A stretch of DNA of 64,000 nucleotides from Hibiscus mutabilis (lineage: Eukaryota; Streptophyta; Magnoliopsida; Malvales; Malvaceae). The stretch covers positions 13,985,932-14,049,931 of the forward strand of contig CM033732.1 in assembly GCA_019671005.1 (NCBI GenBank). Reading direction: 5' to 3'. The notes under the pieces were generated by a model that saw only the letters and a program-made list of their open reading frames with translations, was not told where the DNA came from and searched no databases. Within the stretch, counting starts at the first letter, position 1, and every line of letters starts with the position of its first letter. Of this stretch, positions 43,305 through 54,502 are shown one piece after another. Made by a program: the position numbers and the translations under genes.

Positions 43305-45851
43305 TTAATTATACCCACACCATCCAACAGTTTTGTTCGTTCTGAAACCAATTTCAGAAGGTCCCGATTCCAATCTTGATGGAGGAGCTCTGTATTCCCT
43401 TGGTTTGGCAGGGTCTACGAAAATAACCCATCCATGTAAGAACTTGGCATTCATTTCTTCTCTAGCCTTCTCAGCTTCTGCAATGGATGTAAATGTAACA
43501 AAACCGAATCCTTTTGACCTTCCAGTGGCTCTGTCTCTTATGACTTTCGCTGAAACATAATTTTAAAAGTAACATATCAGGATGAAAGCGGAATGAACAA
43601 GTATGCTAGTAAAGAAACTTAACTCTAAAGACAAAAGAAAAACAAGAATAGTTAAATTAAACCTTCAACAATCTGGCCAAACGGGTTAAATGCCTCTTGG
43701 AACTGTTCATCTGTTGTTTCTCTTGAGAGGCCTGTTCAATAAGCCAAGAGAAGGGGTGATTATGGTTCAGAAAGTTTCAGCAGATTATGATTAAAGGGGA
43801 TCGTTAAAAGATATTGTTAATATCCATCAGAAAACACATAATGTTATCCCCATCTGTAATATTAACGTCTCAGATGGCAACCAGAGTTCCCCCAAACACT
43901 TCAGTAAATGGCAAAGAGATTTTGAAACTCTAAAAATAAACTGAAGTGCCTGGGGGAACTCTAGTGGGCACCATGGCATACACTTTCTCTTAGTTCTTGT
44001 TTCGTGATAACAGATGCTCCCTCTAGTTATTTATACTGTGTTCTACACTTCTACTTCATAAAACAAGGGGCACCCAAGGTCTCAAAGAACAAGATAGGCT
44101 GAACCTAGACATGATCTTGGGTTAAGTGAAAAGAGAAAAAATGTGAGCACAAAAGGACCTTTACCTTTATGTTTAATATTGCAACCTTTCATTTTCAACT
44201 ATTTACGTGAGAATATGTATCGTATCAGATGCATATCTTTCTTGCCACACTATCGCGAATGCTATTCATTCATTCTTTATCTAACCCAAACTTCTGACTA
44301 GGTTCAATATGATATACTTAATTTCTTTTTCCTTCAAAACTTGAGCGTAATGTAGAACAACAAAACAAAAAGACAGCACACAGCATGAAAGAAAGCTACT
44401 CTAAGCCAGTAACAATCCTACAACTGTTAACGTATAAATTGGAAAATACTCAATGGTGGATCTTGGAATTTGATTTTGGGGAGTTGATTAGAACTATATA
44501 TACATAATTTTCGTTTAACACTTGTGACAGCAAATGGAAATGTAATTTCAAGTCTATTTAAATTGGAAAACATAAAATTAGAAAACTGATATTGCACATA
44601 AATCAATAAAATTAACAATTTTAATTAGAAAAAATCTAATTTAAATTTATTTAACCTGAATATATGCATATATATGCAGGAGATTTCAAAATTTTGTGGG
44701 GTTAAGACCCCTTGACTCATACTACCATCCACCCATATACATAGGTTTGCTATTTGACAAGAATCAACTATTAAGCAGACAGCAATGCAACGCACAAAAT
44801 CTCTCCTTTTGTCCGAAAAACTGTCATCTTAATGCCAATCAATCATGAGATAATAGCATTGAACTTCATGGTATACCACAAGTTATTTTTCACGCATCCA
44901 TGAGATGTTGCCTTAATCCAACTAATCCAATCCAAATTAACTCAAAATACAATGCCAATAAACATAGACACACCAAAGATTTTAGACTAGGTTTCACTAG
45001 ATACGACCTCAATCCAACTAACCCCAACAGCTAAACAATGAATGCTAGATTCTCATGTTGAACTAAAGATACTAAACCCGCCATAGAAGGTTCTGAAAAT
45101 TGGAACCTTTGCTTGAAATGGCACAATGAGACAACACCGTGGACAATAATTCACTCCTTATTCACCTATAACTATGAAGTAAGAATGTGATTGCAGTTCA
45201 TGATTCAGACAAAGGACAAGAGATATACTAAATTCTTCATGGCATAACTAAATAGGTAAGAAGGGAAAAGAGGTAACTAGGTTTTGAATAATAAAGTTTA
45301 TGACTTTAAAGCTTGATTAGCCCCATAAATTCGGGTTGGCATCCTATCAATACATTTCCATCCATTCTTTTTCCGATACATTCCCACTGATGAATGGTCG
45401 AAGTCATACTAGTAAATGGTGATTAAACTGTTATGGGATTGTAATGGACATAAAAGTAAAGGAGGAAGCCAAATCCCATAAATTTATGCGTTATGTTTAA
45501 TTCAATAAAAAAGGAAGAAATTTCCCCGGTTTTTTAATCTTATTAAATCATTGCATTTGTTTAGGATAAGTAAATCAACTTCCCCAAAATTTTATCTAAA
45601 TTTCTTGTTTTATTTTAGACCCAATTTACAAAAAAAAAAAAAACTGAATTCAAAAACAAAAAATGAAGAAATGGAAATGAATTTAAACTTCTATGGAAAA
45701 CCCTTAAAAAGAAAGGTATAGGAAATGAGAGAATACCACAAATGAAAAGCTTGGGAGAAGTGAGAGTAGAATTCAGACGAATCGAAGAGAACTGAGAGCA
45801 CAGCGGGGAGGATCCGGTGAAGACGCGGCGGAATCGGGAAATTAAAGCCAT
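43305..45851 (-). CDS. Small mitochondrial-type RRM RNA-binding protein, three exons (ORRM2-like)
   Basis: Coding exons are 45,851-45,737, 43,731-43,663 and 43,549-43,305. All junctions are GT-AG and the phases fit, giving 142 residues. Residues 1-30 (MALISRFRRVFTGSSPLCSQ start) are Arg/Ser-rich without acidic residues, like a mitochondrial presequence. One RRM spans about 34-110, with RNP2 LFICGL at 35-40 and RNP1 KGFGFVTF at 74-81. The segment NAKFLHGWVIFVDPAKPRE and the C-terminal GFRTNKTVGWCG fit small plant organelle RRM proteins. Such proteins bind organelle transcripts and some act in C-to-U editing; the ORRM2 assignment is tentative. The start is the first Met of exon 1. Intron 1 (2,005 nt) contains MIR395. 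No defect is visible, so it is probably functional. Confidence 0.85.
43874..43974 (-). ncRNA. MIR395: MIR395 microRNA precursor hairpin in intron 1 of the RRM gene
   Basis: The minus strand folds into a long hairpin. Its 3' arm (43,904-43,884) is a 21-mer that begins CTGAAGTGTTT and ends GGGGGAACTC, identical to canonical plant miR395 (miR395a form). The 5' arm (43,962-43,941, AGAGTTCCCCC then AGGCACTTCAG) pairs along its whole length with two G-U wobbles; the stem continues to ATGG/CCAT at the base with a 2-nt bulge. The loop is about 36 nt. The mature strand lies in the 3' arm, as in known MIR395 genes. miR395 targets ATP sulfurylase and the SULTR2;1 sulfate transporter and is induced by sulfur starvation. 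The hairpin is in sense orientation within the host intron. Confidence 0.93.
44028..44035 (-). promoter_or_regulatory. Candidate TATA box of MIR395
   Basis: TATAAATA on the minus strand, 54 bp upstream of the hairpin base, at a suitable distance for a transcript starting near 44,000. A GAGAC pentamer (the core of the plant sulfur-responsive element) lies at 44,079-44,083 on the same strand. A pentamer can occur by chance, so the second point is weak. Confidence 0.5.
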
Positions 45852-45939
45852 CGCGACGGAGGCAAATAAGAGGTGGAGCAGAGGATTTTGGGGAAAAAAA
45901 AAATAAGCAACGGGGTATAGGGTTTATTATTAGACAAAA

Positions 45940-46443
45940 TGCCAATAAAATGTCACGGGTGGGTAAAACTAAATTCAACTCAAAAAAAATAAATTATTTA
46001 ACTTGCTTCAAAATAAAATAAAAAAAATTAGCTCATTTTAACTCGACTTGAATAAAAAAATTCAAATAAAATTTGCGTTATAAAATGAAAATTTTAATAA
46101 TTTGACATTTTTAGTAATTAGTTGATCAATTTTCAAATTCGAGTCAAGTCTATCAATATATTATGTATATCACAATATATAAATATATATATATGTATAT
46201 CGTATATGGATATAGAAAGTCATTTAAATTAGAATCAATATGTACTATAATATTATAATAATTACAATTAAATTTGTAGAGAAACTCAAAAACTCAACTC
46301 GATTCAACTCGACTCGAATTTTATAAACTCGACTCGATTCAAAAAAAATTCTAATAAAGTTTAAATCGTAAAATAGGATTTGTAAACTCGAATAACTTGA
46401 AATTTTTTGACTTGACTCAACTCGATCAAACGCCCAACCCTAC
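45940..46443. repeat. Degenerate 'actcgactcgaattc' repeat DNA upstream of the RRM gene
   Basis: AT-rich DNA with many variants of aactcgactcga, mainly at 46,020-46,060 and 46,270-46,430. Such sequence is common in plant transposon remnants. No gene or clear terminus is visible. Confidence 0.4.
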
Positions 46444-47026
46444 TAACGTTTCACTGAATAGTTATTTTGTTATTTATTTTTTCACTTTCATCTCTAATAT
46501 TTTATTTTAGATCAAAATGCTTCTCATGAATAAAAATCATTAGTTGACTAACTGTCAACGAGGAATGTTGATGTGGCATGATAACTTGATTTGACATTTA
46601 TCACGTCAACAAAAAAAATATATTTTTTATTTTTTAAAAATAATTAGTAATAATTTATTTAATTTATTATTTTTTAAAAACTATTTTTTTATTTTTTGAA
46701 AATAATTAGTAATATTTAATATTTAAATTATTATTTTTTAAAAAAATAAATAATAAATTAAATAAATTAATTTAAAAAATAATAAATTAAATAAATTATT
46801 ATTAATTATTTTTAGAAAAAATAAGAAATTATTTTTAAAAAAATTGTTGATGTGGCAAAATGTCATGTCAGTGTCCCAAGCCAAGTCATCATGTCACATC
46901 AGCATCTCGCGTTAATCGTTAGTCAACTAACGATTCATCTATTATGGGTTATTTTGATCTAAAATGAAACGAAGAGGTGAAAGTGAACCAAAAAATGAGC
47001 CAAAATGATTATTTAGTGAAACGTTA
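46444..47026. mobile_element. Foldback MITE (583 bp, long terminal inverted repeats)
   Basis: The ends taacgtttcactgaatag and its near complement (atttagtgaaacgtta) start inverted repeats of about 110 bp that extend, less perfectly, to about 170 bp through 'ttgatgtggca' and 'tgacatgatgacttggc'-like blocks. The centre is almost pure A/T. The whole element can fold into one hairpin. There is no coding sequence. No convincing target duplication is visible, so the superfamily (perhaps Mutator-like) is not settled. Confidence 0.75.
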
Positions 47027-47065
47027 AAAACATTTTTTTGCATTATGCCTTATTATTATTATTAG

Positions 47066-47765
47066 GGTAAATTGCATCCATCCACGACTACTCAACTATA
47101 GGTTTGATTCTATTTTGATCATCGAACGATAAAATTCATTAATCAGACCATTCAACTATTAAAATGGTTTCAATCAAGCCACTAACTGTTAATTTCTTGC
47201 TAGAATGATGACTTGACATCTAGACAAATTTGTATAATTACATGCTCAGTCCTCCTTATCGATTTGGTCATAAATTTAATTTATATCAATAAATTTAGCT
47301 CACTAATAATGGTGACACGTACTATCATCTGATTGGACGAAAGCAAAGTGATGGAATAAAATGAGTGAATTGTGTATAATAGGATTTGATCCCAAAATAG
47401 CGTTAGTGAATCATTCGGCGGGAAGTTCGTTTATTTATTAAACAAACAAACATGAACAATATTTTTTTCATTTAACTAAATGAACGAATACGAATAAAGG
47501 GCTCGTTAGTTCCTTTACGTTTGTGAACATTCGGTAATCCGCTCGTGAACGTATGTTCGCGTATGTTCGTTTAAATTTATTAATGTGTTCATTTGTATTT
47601 ATTATTTTTCAAAATAAAAGTATTATATTAAAAAAATTAAAACATATATTAAAATATGAAATGAAAAAAATACTCAATGTATGAACAAATTAACTTTAAG
47701 ACTTTAACTTTATTAAGTACGATTTTATTGATGGATAAATCATACGTTAATTAGCATGTGCCTCA
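47066..47765. other. Repeat-derived intergenic DNA
   Basis: 47,066-47,230 starts 'gggtaaattgcatcca' and continues with 'actcaactat', a sequence type often seen at ends of plant MITEs, but no inverted partner is present. 47,410-47,590 has many 'gttcg' and 'gaac' words (gtatgttcgcgtatgttcg), typical of another dispersed plant repeat. No gene is seen. Confidence 0.35.
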
Positions 47766-47899
47766 TTAAAGGGGGAAAAGAGTACAATATGGTAATTTAA
47801 ACGCAAAAAAAAAAGAAAGCAACCGCACCCTAACGAAAACCAAAATAGCACTATCTACCAACCCCATAGCCAACCTAACCACCCAACAACAAGCCATAC

Positions 47900-48425
47900 A
47901 AAGCACGACTACAACCCCAGCAGGCCCCTGCTCCTCCAACGCCACCAAGCACACGTCCTCACCTTGCCCAGACAGCACACACTCACATAAAAATACAAAA
48001 AACCGAAGCTCGATCCCCACCCCACTTTTTGCCAAAGAATCTATACTTTGAAATAACTCCCAAAACTTCCAAGATCGTCGCTCAGAACAAAGCACCCAAC
48101 CGACCGTTATTTTTTAGTCCGATTCAATCACCAAACACAAGCAATCCCTTCATCTCGATTACAAAATCAACGACAAAGCAAAAGTAATCGCTTTCAATTT
48201 CGCCTCATTTGATTTCATTCGGCCAAGAGATCCCGAGAACAAAGCACAAATCGCTCCCTTAGAATCACGCAGCACACCCCTAAATCCTGCAAGACCAGGC
48301 TTCCCCCAAGCCACTCTATCAACATTAAACTTCAAAGCTCTTTTTGTCGGAGGTACCCAACCGCATCCTCCACACAGGAGGAGAAATCGAACATAACCAT
48401 GTACAATACCACCATTGAGCTTCAA
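47900..48425 (-). pseudogene. LINE RNase H domain
   Basis: CGWVPPTKRALKFNVDRVAW then GFRGVLRDSKGAICALFSGS is the plant LINE-type RNase H (usual form FNVDGAARGxPGxAGxGGVLRD). The first catalytic Asp (NVD) is present and Glu follows in SNEAKLKAI. The end, with SIDSLAKSGVG (about 48,030), corresponds to the usual ADxLAKxG motif. Stops divide it after residue 88. This domain is the C-terminal part of ORF2 in many plant L1 elements. Confidence 0.75.
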
Positions 48426-48943
48426 CCACCATGTATGCCTCCTTCGAGGCCTTCACCCAATACAACGAACGAAGTTTAGACAAAAAATATATCTCATCCA
48501 ATGAGAAACCCTTGGCAATAAAAATTTTATCATTCCCCGCCAACCACAAAGACCACAATAACGTTGTACAACCCGACACCCACCATTTCTAATACACACC
48601 CCAAGTGAGAAATGCATTCTCGGAACATCTCGACTTCAAACAACCGTAACTCTCTACGAAAAAATTGGTCCCATCCCGAATGAACAAAAGAGCCTAAAAC
48701 CATATAGTCACACACAAAAGCTAATTTATTTTTTGCAAGTATAAACAAGCGCGAAAATAACACTTTTAATGGCATCTCTCGACACCATGAATATATCCAA
48801 AACAGCACACTTCCACCATCCCTAATCCTCCAAAGAAAATAAGTATCCTCAAAATGATGTCGCACCAGCTCAGACGATACAATATCTACAATTTGTCGCC
48901 ACACAACCAAAGCTGACCTCCAAAGAAAATAAGTCTCCACCAT
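48426..48943 (-). pseudogene. LINE ORF2 zinc-binding (zf-RVT) region
   Basis: DTYFLWRIRDGGSVLFWIYS and PLKVLFSRLFILAKNKLAFV match the region after the RT of plant L1 elements, normally WxVGDGxSxxFWxDxW and PLxxxFPRLFxLA. It is followed by LLWSLWLAGNDKIFIAKGFS, the usual WxLWxxRNxxIF segment. The two stretches are in different frames. The cysteines expected of the zinc ligand are only partly visible. Confidence 0.7.
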
Positions 48944-50480
48944 AGCACTGTTTCACTATATTTTGCCACAATTAAGGCTTGCCACAGCGAATGTCTATTC
49001 GACGCAAACCTCCAAGCCTATTTTGAGATCAAAGCCAGAGATTGTAAATCCACCACTCCCAAACCTCCTAGCTGTTGAGGTCGACACGCCACCTCCCACC
49101 TGACCTGACTCATTTCGCCTTTAATCTCCACCTCTCCCAACACAAAAGCTTATCGTAACCTATCCAATTTTGCAATAACTCCCTTCAGAGACACAAAAAT
49201 GCTTATATAATACAGAGATAGAGCCGAAAGGACTGTATTTATCAAAGTTAACATTGCCGAGAATGAGAGAGAAGCTCATTTCCATCCTGCAAATTTCTTG
49301 CAAAAACTTGCAATCACCGGCTCCCATATAGCTTTCCCATGAGGATTCACACCCACCTGCATCCCTAAATACTAAAACGGCAGCGAGCCAACACAATACC
49401 CCAACACCTCAGCACATTCTACTGCCACATCCTCATCCACCCCTACCAAAATGAGCATCGATTTCTGAAAGCTAATTTCCAAGCCAGAACATAGCTAAAA
49501 ACTAAGCAACAACCTGCATACATTTAATACAACCTCCACTGATCCCTCAATAAAGAGGATTGTATCATTGGCAAATTACAAATGAGATAACACAAAATCA
49601 TCCTCCACACGAACACCCCGAATTAAATTCTCCTCATCCGCTTTAGAAATAATCAAATGCAACGCCTCAGCCACCACAACAAAGAGCAATGGTGATAATG
49701 GATCCTCCTGCCTTAATCTTCGTTGCATTCCAAACTCTTGCGTTGCACTACCGTTTAGAAGAACCGAAAGACGTAGAACTCAAACATTCCCAAATCCATT
49801 GTTGCCAAACCCTATTTGTTCCAAAATAAAGTCTAGAAAATCCCATCATACACAATCATACGTCTTGGCAAAATCCAATTTCAAAATGACTCTTTTCGTC
49901 GCCATTTGATTCTGCTTAAACGAATAAATCACATCATTGGTGAATAAGATTCCATCAACAATTTATCTTCCCTGAATAAATGCACTCTGTGAATCGCTAA
50001 TGAGACCTTCCAACACCCGTTGCAACCTTCGTGCAAGAACCTTTGCCAGAATTTTATAAATAGAATTAAGCAAGCTTACCGGCCTAAACTCGCCAATATC
50101 AATCGGAGACTTTTTTTTAGAATCAATACAAGAAAAAAATCTATTCGAACTCCATCAAAAAATGACCCTTGGCATAGAATTCCCTCATAAATTCTATAAT
50201 ATTTGCCTTCAGGAACTCTCATCTTTTCTTGAAAATCTCCACGCTAAAACTATCTGGACCAGGGGACTTCGATCCATCACACGACCAAATTGTTATTTTT
50301 ACCTCATCCTCCAAGAAAGGAGATTCAAGAGCAACTGCATCACGAGCTTGCAACCTTTTAAACATCAAAGACGGTTTAAAAACACTCGAACTAAATGGTT
50401 GCGCAAAATACTTACGAAACACGGCTGCCATATGTCGTTTCAACTGGTTCGGCTTTGACTCCCATCTTCTATTCACAAAT
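48944..50480 (-). pseudogene. LINE reverse transcriptase
   Basis: Blocks in order on the minus strand are WSCDGSKSPGPDSFSVEIF (about 50,260), GRQIVDGILFTNDVI (about 49,930), KLDFAKTYDCV with a stop before WDFL (about 49,860), RQEDPLSPLLFVVVAEALHL (about 49,680) and the active site. The active site reads FANDTILF at about 49,560-49,575, where the usual FADD has its first catalytic Asp changed to Asn (49,567-49,569). RT primes on nicked target DNA. Several in-frame stops and the active-site change make it inactive. Confidence 0.82.
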
Positions 50481-50949
50481 ATCCCCCTATTCGATTCCTC
50501 ATAGCGCGCAATTTATCCATACGGTGAAAAAATGTCATGTTTCGGTCCCCTAAATGTAGCCAAGTAATCCTTGATTTTTTTCTCCATATAGATTCCTTCA
50601 ATTTAATAGCCTTCCACAATGCCAAATACCATTAACGTCTCGCCTCAAGAAGATCTTTTGATAGACTCTCCGACCCTATTACCCTATCCACTAAATCAAT
50701 CGACTCTTGAAGATCACAAATTCTCTTCTCCATATCGCAAATTCATTTTTTATTCCACACTTTCAAGAAACACTTCATTTCCTCAATTTTCCCATAAAAT
50801 CAACATGCTTACCCCCGCCTTCGACAAACACTCCCATTGTGAAGCTATCCTGTAAATGTTAGCTAGACTATCAATCCAGCAATTTATAGAACAAAAAGGC
50901 CGAGGCCCATAATTTGACACCTCATTTACCAACAATAACAGGGAGTGAT

Positions 50950-51615
50950 CAGATAAAAAATACATTAAATTTACTTATTTAATACCTGAGAAACGATCCA
51001 GCCAAGAGTTTATCACCATAATACGATCAATGCAGCTACACCGAGTCCTTGACCCAAACCACGTAAACTATTTCCCCTCTAGGGAAAGATCGATGAGATC
51101 CGATTGATCGATGAAGTTTGCAAACTACCCTATCCCTACACATAAAGTATTATATCTTGATCTCTCTGACACATATCTGACTACATTAAAATCCCCTTCT
51201 TACTAGAAAAGTATGCTCGCATGCTCATAAACGATTACCAATAAAGTACCAAAGTTGTTCTTAATCCTTCACCCCGCACGAAGCATATACCGCGAAAATA
51301 AAGCAAACAAACTCTTCTGCTAACTATCTCCCTTTCAACATAAACACATTTTTACTAACCTCCGCGTTTAGCAACTCGAAACGAGACAATTCCCACACGG
51401 CTATAATTTCCCCCTGAAGCCCCCTACAGAAGGCAGAAAAGCGAAGCCAAGCGCATCAGACGGCCAAAGCCTCCTTACAGTATTGATTGTTACATCCTCT
51501 AATTTTGACTTCTAAATCAAAATCAAATCTCCTCTATTCTTCTAAACTATATCCTGTATACCCTTTTTCTTCACTGACATCCCCAAACCTTGCACATTCT
51601 ATGACAAGATCCGCA
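50950..51615 (-). pseudogene. LINE AP-type endonuclease (start of ORF2)
   Basis: ORF2 opens near 51,612 with MRILS, a stop, then NVQGLG, the usual MRILSWNVRGLG start. Further on come EGDFNVVRYVSERS (the GDFN metal-site motif, about 51,190), FANFIDQSDLIDLSLEGK, FTWFGS and CIDRIMVINSWLDRF, then LSDHSLLLL with the catalytic SDH (about 50,950). The endonuclease nicks target DNA for target-primed reverse transcription. At least eight stops are present. Confidence 0.78.
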
Positions 51616-52022
51616 TTAGTTATAAACTCTTTCTCCCCAGAGCAAGATCCTTCATAATCTCCTTGATAACATCTTCCTCCCTCCCTAAAGTTGAGACCCC
51701 AATAAGCTTGCTCACCTCAAAAACTGCTTAAGCTTCGAACAACAAGGGTGTTGAATTCTCATCCCCATTTACTAGAACTTTATGAGGTCTTCCCCTTTTT
51801 CTTTTAGCTAGTGATTGCAATTTCACATTCTCATATTTCAACCACCGAATCCCGTAATCGGGTGCACCTGTTGAACACTCCTAGTCAGAGTCAATAAATC
51901 CACAAGCACATTAGTTTGAAAATGCTCAAACACTTCTTTCCCCAAAAGAGATAGGGCTAAGTTCAAATTTTGAGATTGCTCTATCTCAACTCTATTCTTA
52001 TCTAAACTTAAACCACCTAAAA
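51616..52022 (-). pseudogene. LINE ORF1 end / ORF1-ORF2 junction
   Basis: This is LINE sequence between the endonuclease start and the insertion point of element D. It encodes QSQNLNLALSLLGKEVFEHF and stops soon after 51,838. There is no recognisable domain; position makes it the C-terminal end of ORF1 plus the short inter-ORF gap. Confidence 0.45.
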
Positions 52023-54333
52023 TGTAACGACCCGAGTTTTGGAACCCGAGTGTCAGGCTAAATCGAGGCATGAGCCTCACGTTTGGGTTATATTGTTGGG
52101 CCTAGTAAACCTTGGTAGGCTTGGTTTTGAGCTTGAGTTATGGGGTTTTTGAGAGGGGTATTATGGTAAAATCAAAATTAAAGAAGATAAGGGGTGAGGC
52201 GTTATGGGGCTGTAGATTTTGTAAGGAAATGATGTCATTTTGTTCCCTAAAAACCTCCCTCGCCACCTGCATTCTCTCCTCTACGAGTTTGAAAGAAAAA
52301 CTCCATCTTTGTTAGTTTTAAGTTGAAATTCTAAATTTTTATTGAAGAGAAAGTTATTAGGCATCCAAGGATCTACAATCCAAGGTAAGTTTTGCTTGAA
52401 ATGGTGGAAAATGGGGTTTTAGTGGGGGTTTTAGAGTGAGAACGGTAATGGTGTTTTCAACCCCACTTCTTGTTGTTGAATCGTCCTATAAGCTTCTTCT
52501 AATACCTCAACCATGTTGTAACTCGTTTACAACATTTTTCTTGTAGTTAAAGAGGTTGGAGAACATTAAAAGGCCCAACGAAAGATGAAAGCTTGAGGTG
52601 GAGGTTGGGGTTTCTTTTTAGCTTGAAATTCAAGGTTAGTACACTTTTAACTTCTGTGTGTTCATGTGCATCATCATTTTGCTATGCTTGCTTGAATTGT
52701 GTAAGTTAGAGCTTGGTTGGTCATCCATGGAAAAACTTGTAATGGTTGATGTTTAAGGGTAAAAAATGGTTAGAAACTCACCTATTGACTCTTTATAATT
52801 GGTAGGAACGTTTTGGGACTTAACCATAGAGGTTAAGGGAGGGTTTGGTGAATTCCCGAGCTTTAGGTTTTAAAATTAGGGCTCGAGTACCGGTACAGAG
52901 TGGTTGCGTATCAGTACTTCTTTGTATTTTGGAAGGCGGGTTGCGAGGGGTGTACCGGTACGCCTTCACGTGTATCGGTACCCCTCGCTTGATTAGAATT
53001 ACATTAGTGCTTTGGCATACCGGTACGCTAAGGGCGTATCGATACCCGCTATTACATTGCTTGGAAAGGCTTTGTGTACCGGTACGCTGAGGTAGGCGTA
53101 TCGGTACGGGTAAGGATCGGTATAGGGTGATCCCAGTACTGATATAGACTATCGATACAACACGAAACGTATCGGTGCAGTATGGGGGTTAATTCTTTTG
53201 AATCTAAATAGAGTATCGGTACTCATTGGGGAGTACTGATACCTAGAGGGGAGTACCGATAATCACTTTAGAGTACCGATAATCACTGGGCAATCTGCCC
53301 AAGTTTTTACGTAAATCGTGGCTAAGGTTCTAATAGGTCTCTTATGATATAAAATGACTGGTAAAACTAAGGATGTGCATTTCTTCTTTGCTTATATGGA
53401 TTAAATGGCTAATTGAGTATTGAAATGAAAGTAAATTGCTCGGTAAGCAAGTTTTAAGGCTCCTTGGTGGATCAATTGTGGTGATGCCATGCAAGGGCAC
53501 TTTTTTCGTTATGAGTCTTTGTTTGATGGGATCCAGATACCCAGTGAGTGAGTGTTGCAGCACATGAAGGCCATCCGATATGAGATTCTGAGTAATGAAA
53601 TAAAGGTCATCCGATGTGAGATTCCGAGTGATGACATTTGCTCGATACGAGATTCTGAGAAAAGAATTGATAAGAGATTCTGAGTATACCGCTCGATGTG
53701 AGATTTAGAGCAGCTCGATGTAAGATTCTGAGCATGGGTGGGTCTCCCAATGTCGGGTGACATTGGGCCTCACTCTTGGTTTGTTTATTTATATGTTGAT
53801 GTTGTTGAGGTGCATGGTTGTTCTATAGCATGTGTTTAGACGGTTATGGTAGCGTCATTGCTTTATCCTATCTTGACATCATATTTCATAGCATGTTCTT
53901 AATTATAATTCGCCTGAAGCATAGTCTAGTGGTTATGTATCCACTGAGCTTTGTTAGCTCAGCGTTCAAAATCGTTGTTTCCGTTCGCAGGTTAATAGGT
54001 GGTTCGAGCATAGCGGAGCACCATCGAAGTAAGGATCTAGCATTGGCATTTTGGTAGAGTACAAGTACTTAGATGTAGTGGGCTATTTATCCGCATGACC
54101 TTGTGTGTTTGTAATTCTATTTGATTTAACTTGTATTGGTCAAATATTTTATTACTGTATTTGGAGCTCCTTTAACTATTTTGAATGTTTTAAGTAAGTG
54201 TGGATTTAAATGCTTTGGTTATGACATGTTTGGATTTATGAGATTGATTTTATTGGCATTGAAAGTGAAAATTTTTATGGGAGCGGTGTGGGGCTTGTGG
54301 CCCAATTGTAGCATCCGGGCCGAGGGTGTTACA
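52023..54333 (+). repeat. 5' LTR of element D (2,311 bp)
   Basis: Partner of 59,100-61,451. It contains a cluster of taccggtac/tatcggtac words at 52,885-53,285 and seven degenerate copies of a 'ctcgatgtgagattctgag' unit at 53,566-53,735. No coding sequence is present. Confidence 0.92.
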
Positions 54334-54338
54334 TTTAG

Positions 54339-54350
54339 TGGTATCAGAGC
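54339..54350 (+). other. Primer-binding site of element D (initiator tRNA-Met)
   Basis: TGGTATCAGAGC lies five bases after the 5' LTR. It complements the 3' end of plant initiator tRNA-Met and is the usual primer site of Tekay/Del chromoviruses. Confidence 0.9.
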
Positions 54351-54502
54351 CTAGGTTCAGTCAGTTCTAGGCAGTCCACTAGGGAGTATAGTGTGGTAAA
54401 TAGGTGTCTAACGAATACATGCCCATAAGTCAAAGTCGTACTTGAATTAAGCTGGAAATTCGATGGTGTATTCATGTTGTTTAATTGTGCAGAGTTGAAC
54501 CA

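Noticed and set aside
43333..43560. Plus-strand 75-codon frame at the RRM locus
   Set aside because: It is antisense to RRM exon 3, which has RNP1 and correct splice junctions.
43941..43961. A plus-strand miR395-like 21-mer
   Set aside because: It differs from miR395 at two central positions and would lie in the 3' arm of the wrong strand. The minus-strand 21-mer is the exact match, so this is the star-arm complement.
50162..50504. Plus-strand frames over the LINE RT region
   Set aside because: They are complements of the LINE RT, which shows the motif order on the minus strand.
53870..54060. A host gene in the 53.8-54.4 kb region
   Set aside because: The same frames recur in the other LTR of element D at 60,937-61,482, so they are chance frames in LTR sequence.
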